In this document: piece after piece, positions 56,067-64,000 of the stretch
How positions within the stretch are numbered: the first letter of the stretch is position 1
Layout of the letters: each line of letters opens with the position of its first letter
DNA from: Simmondsia chinensis
Taxonomy: Eukaryota; Streptophyta; Magnoliopsida; Caryophyllales; Simmondsiaceae
Direction: 5' to 3'
NCBI GenBank assembly: GCA_018398585.1
Contig: JAGTTD010000001.1
Coordinates: 14,572,501-14,636,500, forward strand
DNA: 64,000 nucleotides
Notes under the pieces: model-generated
What the model was told of the DNA's origin: nothing
Seen by the model: the letters and a program-made list of their open reading frames with translations, nothing else
The model's database searches: none
Made by a program: the position numbers and the translations under genes

Positions 56067-57080
56067 ACATTGATAATAAAATTGATAGTTTGGGTTATAT
56101 GCTTAACTCTTCGTATTTATGGCATCAAAGACTAGGACATGTGAATTTCTGTGGGATGCATGAAATGGTTAATTCGTCGTTGATACCACATATTGATAAA
56201 GTGGATGATAAATGCAAAACGTGTATAACAAAACTAATGAAATTACCATTTCCATATGTTCAAAGAGAAACGAAATTTCTTGATTTAGTACATAGCGATC
56301 TATGTGACTTTAAAAGCACTTTGACCATAGGAGGAAAATATATATTTTATAACATTCATTGATGATTCCTTGAGATTTGGCTATGTGTACTTAATCAATC
56401 ACAAAGATGAGTCACTAGAGAGGTTTAAGGCATATAAAGCGGAAACCGAACTACACTGTGAGACCTCCCTCAAATGACTTAGGTCGGACCGTGGTGGAGA
56501 ATACTATGATCCCAAGTATTTTGAAACCACCGGTTTAGCTCATGAAATCACGGCACCCTACATGCCACAACCAAATGGTGTGGCTGAGAGAAAAAATCGG
56601 ACTCTAACTAAAATGGTCAATTCAATGTTGTCCTACTCCGGTCTCAGCAATGGGTTTTAGAGTGAGGCTATGTTAACGGCCTGTCATATTTTAAATCGAG
56701 TTCTAAACAAGAAAAGTAAAACAACCTCGTATGAACATTGGAACGGTCGACCCCCGAAGTTGAGTTGTCTTAAAGTGTGGGGGTGTAGGGTAGTCATTAA
56801 AGTTCCTGAATCTAAACGTAAAAAGTTATGTGAGAGAGCCAGCGACACTATATTTGTTGGATATGCGCCACATAGCAAGGCGTATCGATTCTATATAATT
56901 GAGCCAAATGATTATGTCAATGTTAATACCATAATAGAATCACGAGATGCCATTTTTTACGAGAATCGGTTTACTTCTATCCCTAGACCACGAGATTATG
57001 TGACGGTTGAGAATGACACTACAGTGTCGTATGGTGATGATGATCATCATGAGAGGGAACAATCCCTGAGAATGCTCTAG
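56042..57080 (+). pseudogene. Copia integrase
   Basis: SYLWHQRLGHVNFCGMHEMV with CKTCITKLMK gives the HHCC site (56110-56240). FLDLVHSDLCDFKSTLTIGGKYIF (56278-56345) has the first Asp. After a frame change IDDSLRFGYVYLINHKDESLERFKAYK, then a stop (56477) and LRSDRGGEYY (about 56480-56510), and TAPYMPQPNGVAERKNRTLTKM (56550-56620) with the Glu. The C-terminal part 56670-57080 is open: LNRVLNKKSKTTSYEHWNGRPPKLSCLKVWGC and RASDTIFVGYAPHSKAYRFY. At least three lesions. Confidence 0.87.
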
Positions 57081-57106
57081 AACTCTATAGGAGTAAGAGA
57101 GCGAGG

Positions 57107-58757
57107 AAAGAGAAATCTTTCAGATCGGACTTCTACACATTTTTGGTAAAAGATTCGAGTAATGATATGGACCCTGTGACTCCATATTGTTGTGTCATGG
57201 CGGCTAGCCCCGTGATGTTTGATGAGGCCATGAGGTCTCATGATGCCTCCTTTTGGCGAGAGGCAATAAACAATGAGATGGATTCCATCATAGGCAACAA
57301 TACCTGGGTATTGGTGGATCTTCCACGAGGTAGCAAGCCTATTGGGTGCAAATGGATCTTCAAAAAGAAGATGAAAGTTGATGGAACTATAGATAAGTTC
57401 AAAGCCCAATTGGTAGCTAAAGAGTTTACCCAAAAGCATGGGTTAGACTACTTTGATACATATGGTCTAGGGGCGAGAATATCGACTATAAGAGTTTTGA
57501 TCGCTCTTTTCTCTTTTTATAAACTAGTGATTCACCAAATGGATGTCAAAACGGCATTTCTGAATGGTGAACTAGAAGAGGAGGTGTATATGACACAGCT
57601 AGAAGGTTTTGTTGTTCTTGATAAAGAGAGGAAGGTATGTAAACTCATACGCTCCTTGTATGGGCTAAAGCAAGCCCCGAAGCAATGGCACCAGAAATTT
57701 GATCAAGTTGTTCTAAACAATGGATTCATTATAAATGAATCAGACAAGTGTGTATATAACAAGTTTGAGAATGGCAAAGGTGTCATGATCTGTTTGTATA
57801 TCGATGACATGTTGATATTTGGTACTGATTTGGAACAAGTAGAGAAAACTAAACAATTTCTCTCGATGAACTTTGCTATGAAAGACATGGGTGAGGCTAA
57901 GGTAATCCTCAGTATAAGGATTGTAAAGAATGGAGACAAGATTTCCTTGACACAGTCTCACTATATTAAAAGTGTGTTGAATAGATTCAACTATGGTGCT
58001 TGTGCACCGGTGTCCACACCAATGAACCCTAATGTAAAACTAGTACAGAATGTGGGCACTCCTATATCTCAGTTGGAGTATGCCCGAGTCATTGGATGTC
58101 TTATGTATGTCATGACTAGCACTAGGACTAATATAGCATATGCTGTAGAAAAACTAAGTAGATATACAAGCAGTCCGAGTAAATTGCATTGGCATGCGGT
58201 GCATAGTGTACTGAAGTACATAAGAGTACCATGAATTATGGTATTTCTTATGTACGGTATCCACCCATTTTGGAAGGACACTCTGATGCCAGTTGGATCT
58301 CGATGTGGAAGATCATGCATCCACAAGAGTATAGGTATTTGTGCTTGGTGGGGGTGCGATTTCTTGGGGTTCCAAGAAACAGACTTGTATATCTGATTCT
58401 ACAATGGCAGCATATTTCATAGCTCTTGCTTCTGCGGCTAAAGAAGCCGAATGGTTAAAGGATCTCTTGTATGAGATTCCTTTGTGGTCAAAGCCGATCT
58501 CACTGATATCTATCCATTGCGATAGCCAAGATATGCTATCTAAAACGTACAGTGAAGTGTACAACGGAAAGTCCAGACACATAGGTGTAAGACACAGTAT
58601 AGTGAGACAACTTATTCGAGAAAGTGTCATCACTGTGGACTTTGTGAGAACCAGTCAGAATCTAGTAGATTAGTTTACGAAAGGCCTAGCAAGAGACTTG
58701 CTTCTGAAAACTAGTGAAGGGATGGGGTTGAAACCTGTCATTGTTAGTCGCCTATGA
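57107..58757 (+). pseudogene. Copia RT and RNase H; RT frame intact for 363 codons
   Basis: 57143-58234 is open: FWREAINNEMDSIIGNNTWVLVDLPRGSKPIGCKWIFKKK, FTQKHGLDYFDTYGLGARISTIR, HQMDVKTAFLNGELEEEVYMTQLEGF, LIRSLYGLKQAPKQWHQKFD, CLYIDDMLIFGTD (YIDD at about 57797-57808) and ISQLEYARVIGCLMYVMTSTRTNIAYAVEKLSRYTSSP. RNase H follows with EGHSDASW, a frame change near 58330, GGGAISWGSKKQTCISDSTMAAYFIALASAAKEAEW, HCDSQDM and KSRHIGVRHSIVRQLI. A stop at 58671 precedes FTKGLARDLLLKTSEGMGLKPVIVSRL. The RT is intact; RNase H is damaged. Confidence 0.9.
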
Positions 58758-59127
58758 TAGGCCCTTAACTCGATGCCTGGTATGATGTCAGGTCTCGGGT
58801 TCAATGAGTGAGACTTATCATCCATTTGACTACAAGCACTATAAGAAATATTTATCATCCCGTGTGAAAAGTGCTTGGTTACCTGCGTCAAAGAATCTAA
58901 GAGGATGAGTGTATGTGCTCAATGGACCCGATTTTATATTATTACCGATTGTCGAGTCGCAAGGACATGATTAGTGGGGTCCACCTTAGTGAGTGTGAAG
59001 TTTGGCCGCTTCAAGGGGTGATTTTTGACAAAGGATTTGGCTCTGAAACACTCTCCAACGGTACAAGACACAAGGCTTCATATGTGTCGATCTGGGAGTT
59101 GTAGGGTGTGTACAGGGAGTACGCCTT
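58758..59127 (+). other. Copia 3' non-coding sequence
   Basis: After the pol stop near 58757 the sequence has ggtctcgggttcaatgag and a short ORF without meaning. No LTR start or PPT found before the Gypsy LTR at 59128. Confidence 0.5.
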
Positions 59128-59478
59128 TGTTATGTTTCTTACTCGTTTTCAATGTAATAAGGTGCTTTATGCTTGTATTGTTTGAATTGCGGTTTTGGCG
59201 CCAAGGTTAGTTAGGCGGTTGGTCTTGTTAATCTTCTTTGGCGGCTAGCCTGTTTGAGTCAGTTAAGAGTTTTTCTTGGTACAATGTATCTAGTTTCCCC
59301 TAAATAGGTTGATCATGTGTAATTTCAATTCATTCAATGAAAATATCAATCAATCTCTTTGAGATTAACCTTCTTTCTCTCATATAATTCTCTCTATTTT
59401 CTCATCTGCTTCATTTCTTTCTCATCCCAAACTCTCTTAATCTTAGCTTACATTTGTGATTTAATCACAATTGTAACA
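59128..59478 (+). repeat. 5' LTR of the Gypsy element
   Basis: 351 bp, tgttatgtttctt...attgtaaca. Contains ttctctctattttctcatctgcttcatttctttctcatc, nearly the same as in the LTR at 39289. The left edge is set by analogy to the other two families, since the partner LTR is not in view. Confidence 0.75.
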
Positions 59479-59480
59479 AT

Positions 59481-59493
59481 TGGTATCAGAGCC
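59481..59493 (+). promoter_or_regulatory. Primer binding site (initiator tRNA-Met type)
   Basis: tggtatcagagcc, exact match to the common plant PBS. Confidence 0.93.
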
Positions 59494-59660
59494 TCATTTG
59501 GCTTCCAAATCAAACGTGATTTGATATCAAATTACTCCTTGATCGCTTTGCAAATTGCTTAGGAAATTCAATCTGGATTACTGAGGATAATTGCTTGTGG
59601 TTACTTAAAATTGACAAAGAAAAGGTGTTAAAAAAATTTATGCAATTGAATCATTGATCT

Positions 59661-60998
59661 ATGAACTCTTCTGAGATTGCATTGGCTGGAGGAGTTACCA
59701 CCAGATCAGCCGCAGCTAAGGCAGCTGCTAAATCCACTTATGCTGATATTGTTTGCAGCGATACAGCAGGTCTAGAATTGGTCACAAATGCGCAAATGGA
59801 TAGTCAGTTGAAGATTGTTGTAGCTCAAATCAAGCAATCTAGCACTGAATTAGTTCAGCAAATAAATCAGCAGATCTTGCAAATGAACCAGTAGATTTCG
59901 CAAATGAATCAGCAAATTAATGTGAAGCTTGATCAACGAGCTCAGCAGGAAGAGCTTAAGATCTCTGAACAGATCGCACGGCAGTCACAAGAATTGGAGG
60001 AGAGGATTACCTTGAGGTTTGATCGTGAAATGCAGCAGTTGGAAGTAAAGTTAGCAGAAATTCGAGAGCAATTCAGGAGGCCAAATCCTCCTATGGTGCC
60101 GGATCCATTAATTCCTTCTAGTGTGTTACAAGCTAATACATTAGTGAGAGTTGAAACATTAAATCATGATGTTGAAGCAGGAGCTCCAGATCGAGCACAA
60201 GAAGCTGAGATTACTGACAAGCAAGGTCGCAGTGAGCATGTACAATCTCGACCTTCAAACTGGAATGCAGTAACCGAGGGCCGAGCTCAAGAAATGGAGG
60301 ACACTTACAGGCCTCGAGGAGTAAATGTGGATCAATTGGATAGGTCACCTGATTCTTGGCAACAGCAACGATCACGAAGTAATGAAGAGACATCCAATAG
60401 CAGAAATAATAACCATAGACAACCTCGGGTGCAGATAGATGCATTTGATGGAAAACAACCTCATTCTTGGTCGAGGAGGTGCGAACGTTGCTTCCACTTC
60501 TATCACATTGATGAATCACAAAAGGTACAAATTGCTGCTTTGTATTTGCTTGGTGATCATGAGGTGTGGTTCTATAGCTTGATAAGAAGTAAACCTTCCA
60601 TTTTATGGAATGAGTTTGCAAAGGCTTTGTGTGCTCAGTATAGTGATGAGGATGGAAGTGATATTGTGGATAAATTCAATAAAATGAAGCAAGAGACAGC
60701 TATGAAGGATTATATGACCAGATTTGAGAATCTCCGGGCTAGCATTATAACTGAAATTGAGGCCTCTGAGTCTTATTATGTATTAGCTTTTATAAGCGGT
60801 TTGAAGCCCAAGTTGAAGAACTTGGTTAAAGCCGTTGATCCTACTGATTTGTCTATGGCCTTTGCTAAAGCCAAGCTTTATGAATCAACGGGTCTAGCAG
60901 CAAGTGATGCTTCCAGACCTCGTGGGAGCAGTTCCAAATTTTAGCAAGGCTCGAGCAGAATCAGAACCAACATAACTGATGACAGACTACAGCAGAAA
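59661..60998 (+). pseudogene. Gypsy gag
   Basis: ATG at 59661, AGGVTTRSAAAKAAAKSTYAD, then a long Gln/Glu coiled coil (QINQQILQMNQ, stop at 59892, ISQMNQQINVKLDQRAQQEELKISEQIARQSQELEERI). After a polar linker comes the Retrotrans_gag domain: VQIDAFDGKQPHSWSRRCERCFHFYHIDESQKVQIAALYLLGDHEVWFY, LWNEFAKALCAQYSDE, KDYMTRFENLRA and ISGLKPKLKNLV. A stop at 60942 is in the same frame as the downstream pol. Both stops are TAG following or replacing a likely Gln codon, so gag is two changes from an open frame. Confidence 0.88.
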
Positions 60999-63158
60999 TT
61001 GTGTTATCGATGTAATCGACCTTACCAATTTGGCCACAAGTGTAATCCCAAGTTCCTCATGGCTGTTGAAGGAACTAATGCTGGTGAACTCTCTGATGGT
61101 GAGGAAATTGCAGAGGATGGTACTGATTCAGATCAAGAAAGTGAGGGAAGCTCGGAAGATGTTGCAGTGGAGATTTCAGTTAAAGCTTTGACTGGTAGTG
61201 GAGCTCATAGCACAATCCGGATCAAAGGAAAGGTTGGTAAAAGGTCTATTATCATTCTCATTGATAGTGGGAGTACTCATAGCTTTGTTGATCCTAAAGT
61301 GGTCAAGAAAGTAGGTCATGAAGTGATAAAAACTCATCCTCTTGCTGTTACCGTGGCTGATGGGAAGTCAGTAACTACTCAAAACAAATGCCAAGGGTTA
61401 TCTTGGCTGATTCAAGACCGCAAGTTCAGCTATGACTTTAGAATCCTTCCTTTACGAGGGTGTGACATGGTGCTTGGGATAGATTGGATGCGAACTTATA
61501 GTCCTGTATTGTTTGATTATTCAAATCTCACAGTTTCTTTTGATGTACAAGGCTCTAAGGTCACATTGCATGGGGTAGTAGAACAAGCTCAGTTACAAGT
61601 AATGAAAGGAAATAAGTTGAAGAAGGGCATTCAGAGATGTGCTTTCCAGTGGGTTGGCCAGCTATTTGAGATTTCTTCTACTGAGATGATTGGCATTACC
61701 GAACCAGAAGTGCAAGCATTGATCACAGGATTTGAAGATGTGTTCGAGGTGCCCAAGTCCTTACCTCCCAAGAAGAGTTTAGATCATGTAATTCCTCTCA
61801 AAGAGGGTGCAAAGCCGGTGACACTTAGGCCTTACAGATACCCACATGCTCAGAGGTCAGAGATTGAGAAGCAAGTTGATGAATTGCTTAAGACCAACTT
61901 CATTCAAGCCAGCCATAGTCCCTTTGCCTCTCCGGTTATTCTTGTTAAGAAAAAGGATGGCACGGCTCGCATGTGTATTGATTATAGGCAATTCAACTCT
62001 ATGACTGTTAAGGACAAGTTTACAATACCAGTTATAGATGATTTGTTAGATGATTTGTATGAAGCTCAAGTCTTTTCCAAGTTGGATCTACGGCAAGGAC
62101 ATCATCAAATTACAGTGGGAGAGCACGATGTCTATAAGACTGCATTTCAGACACATCATGGACACTTTGAGTTTGTGGTCATGCCATTTGGCTTGACAAA
62201 CGCCCCAACAACATTTCAGGCTCTCATGAACGATGTCTTCAAACAATTTCTTGGGAAATTTATGTTGGTTTTCTTTGATGACATTCTGATTTACAGTGCA
62301 TCTTTCGAGGAGCATTTGAAGCATTTGAAGGAGGTGTTTTTGGTCATGCGGGAGCATAAGTTGTACGCTTAGTTGGCCAAGTGTTCTTTTGCTCAAACTC
62401 ATTTGGAATATCTTGGCCATGTGATCTCTTGTGAAGGAGTTGCCACTGACCCGTCCAAAGTCCTAGCCATGAAAGAATGGGCTGTTCCGGTTACCTTGAA
62501 ACAATTAAGAGGTTTTTTGGGTTTAACTGGCTATTACCACAAGTTTGTAGCCAATTATGGAGCTTTAGCCAAGCCCCTAACTGATCTGTTGAGGAAAGAC
62601 TCATTCAGATGGTCTGAGGAAGCTCAAAAGGCATTTGATGCTCTTAAAGCTGCAATGTGTGGAGCACCAGTATTAGCAATGCCCGATTTCTCCTCAAGCT
62701 TTGTTTTGGAGACTGATGAGTGTGGAAGTGGTGTTGGGGCAGTGTTAGCTCAGGGAGGAAGGCCTATAGCATGCCTTAGCCAAGCATTGAGTGCAAAGCA
62801 CCAAGCTCTTTTCACGTATGAGAAGGAGTATCTTGCAATCTTGCTTGCGGTTGAAAAGTGGAGGCATTATTTGGATGGGCATCATTTTGTCATTAAGACT
62901 GATCATCAGAGTCTTAAGCACTTGTTAGAGCAGAAAATTATCACAAGGATTCAAAGAAAGGGGCTGATGAAGATGTTGGGGCTCGATTATGACATTGAGT
63001 ACAAGAAAGGGAAGGAGAACTTGGCCGTAGATGCACTGTCATGCAGGTTTGAGGACTATGAGCAGGGTTTTCTTGGAGCCATTTCAGTGATTCTCCTGCT
63101 TGGATGGAAGAGTTACATCAGTCCTATGAGAATGACCACTTTACACAGGAATGTATAG
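60999..63158 (+). pseudogene. Gypsy pol: zinc knuckle, protease, RT, RNase H
   Basis: CYRCNRPYQFGHKC (61000-61045) is the knuckle. IILIDSGSTHSFVDPKVVKKVG (about 61250-61310) has an intact protease Asp-Ser-Gly, and DMVLGIDWM (61467) ends it. RT: FEDVFEVPKSLPPKKSLDHVI, ASHSPFASPVILVKKKDGTARMCIDYR, SKLDLRQGHHQI, FVVMPFGLTNAPTTFQALMND and VFFDDILIYS (catalytic FxDD at about 62270-62285). RNase H: VLETDECGSGVGAVLAQGGRPIACLSQALS, FTYEKEYLAILLAVEKWRHYL and IKTDHQSLKHLLEQKI, to DALSCRFED (Arg to Cys in the usual DALSR). The only stop inside is TAG at 62370. Confidence 0.92.
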
Positions 63159-64000
63159 CCGCTGCCAGTGTGGGTAAGGCGAGCAATGTGGCTGCTGGTG
63201 CAGAAACCTCTGTGACCCGAGGCATTATCAGAATTCAAGGGAAGTTGTATATTGGCACCTCTACTGATCTTAGACACCAAGTTATCAGTGCTGCTCATGA
63301 TTCTTCGTGGGGAGGACATTCAGGCATATAGGGAACATATCAGAGGTTGAAGGTTCACTTCAGTTGTCCGGGAATGAAGAAAGAAGTGACTAACTTTGTG
63401 CAAAGTTGTGAGGTTTGCCAACAAACCAAACTGGGTGATCATAGATACCAAGGACTTCTCCAGCCCTTGCCTGTTCCATAGGGTATATGGCAACACATAA
63501 GTATGGATTTCATTGAGGGATTGCCTAAGTCAGAAGGGAAAGAGGTGATCTGGGTAGTAGTTGATAGATTCACTAAAACCGGGCATTTCATTGCTTTGGC
63601 TTGACCTGTGACTGCTGAGAAGTTAGCTCGTGTGTTTCTAGATAACATCTACAAGCTCCATGCATTGCCCTAATCCATAATTTCTGATAGGGACAAGCTC
63701 TTTACAAGTCGGTTTTGGAAGGAGTTATTTGTTCTCTTGGGAACGACCTTGGCCCTTAGTTCATCCTACCACCCTCAAACTGACAGTCAGACTGAGAGGG
63801 TCAACCAATGCATTGAGCAATACCTTAGAAGCATGGTGTTTAGTCATCCTAAGGTGTGGGGAAGATGGCTCTCTTTGGCGGAATTTTGGTATAATACTCA
63901 TTTCCATGCTTCAATTGGCACTACACCCTTCAAGGCATTGTATGGGTATGATCCTCCAACTCCCTTGATGTTGCAAGGAGCTGGGGCAAGTGTAGCTGAG
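63104..64000 (+). pseudogene. Gypsy integrase, open to the window end apart from four stops
   Basis: One frame shift near 63100, then a single frame to 64000. HDSSWGGHSGI and CEVCQQTK give the HHCC zinc site. [28 protein letters not shown] has the first Asp, SIISDRDKLFTSRFWKELF the second and SSSYHPQTDSQTERVNQCIEQYLR the Glu. WYNTHFHASIGTTPFKALYGYDPP is the core end. Stops: TAG 63329, TAG 63479, TGA 63602, TAA 63671. Three fit Gln codons with C-to-T change and one fits CGA. The frame is otherwise well conserved, so this element died recently. Confidence 0.9.

Larger units (their letters stand above)
54211..59127 (+). mobile_element. Ty1/Copia retrotransposon, decayed; ends not resolved
   Basis: Copia domains in order: gag 54841-55640, protease 55700-56066, integrase 56042-57080, RT/RNase H 57107-58757. 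I could not find an LTR pair or PBS. 54211-54840 is leader or LTR-like and 58758-59127 is 3' non-coding. It is truncated on the right by the Gypsy LTR at 59128. The left border with the BSK fragment near 54200 is approximate. Confidence 0.8.
59128..64000 (+). mobile_element. Autonomous-type Ty3/Gypsy element, 5' part; continues past the window
   Basis: LTR 59128-59478, PBS 59481-59493, gag from 59661, CCHC, protease, RT and RNase H in one frame to 63158, then integrase in a second frame to the window end. The domain order PR-RT-RH-IN is Gypsy. The 3' LTR, and any chromodomain, are outside the window. LTR start tgttatg, end taaca and PBS context equal those of the non-autonomous elements at 7451 and 39289. 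Confidence 0.9.

Overview
This is plant nuclear DNA, almost certainly from a eudicot with a large, repeat-rich genome. It is a 'transposon graveyard': I find no intact host gene. Nearly every base belongs to a retrotransposon, a DNA transposon, a SINE/LINE retroposon or a fragment of one. Families recognised from translated motifs are Ty1/Copia, Ty3/Gypsy (including an Athila-type group), a LINE, hAT, a Mutator-like foldback element, a TRIM and SINEs. The only host-gene trace is an intron-containing, broken fragment of a brassinosteroid-signalling-kinase (BSK) type receptor-like cytoplasmic kinase at about 53.2-54.2 kb.

Layout, left half. 1-1787 is a minus-strand copy of a ~2 kb Copia LTR; 1788-3875 is a 5'-truncated LINE ending in (AT)n. 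From 3876 to about 39288 lies one old minus-strand Ty3/Gypsy element, split open by a hAT transposon (5808-37754). The hAT is itself split by a non-autonomous LTR element (7451-12787, 540-bp LTRs, 5-bp TSD) and by a Copia element (13074-36842). The Copia is in turn split by a tandem Athila-type array (14570-28512: three LTRs, two internal domains, the start of a third) and by a 2.36-kb deleted Gypsy element (30093-32451). Broken protein frames rejoin across each insertion, which fixes the order of events.

Layout, right half. 39289-43266 is a second non-autonomous LTR element, with LTR ends, PBS and 3' end like those of the first and like an autonomous Gypsy that enters at 59128. 44118-52694 is a nearly complete but dead Copia. 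Its 3' LTR holds a Mutator-like element, which holds a hAT-type non-autonomous element, which holds a 288-bp TRIM. Then come the BSK pseudogene, another dead Copia (about 54.2-59.1 kb) and the autonomous-type Gypsy (59128 to window end). The Gypsy keeps gag, protease, RT, RNase H and integrase in two long frames broken by a few stops.

The items most worth attention are: a full-length SINE whose head is 5S rRNA and whose tail is a tRNA-SINE-like domain, flanked by a perfect 19-bp duplication (4718-4958); four further copies of that tail with different heads; the tandem RT-deleted Athila array; the long unrecognised decayed reading frames in the two non-autonomous LTR elements; six C/G homopolymers of 18-31 bases; and stop codons that look like C-to-T decay of CAG codons.
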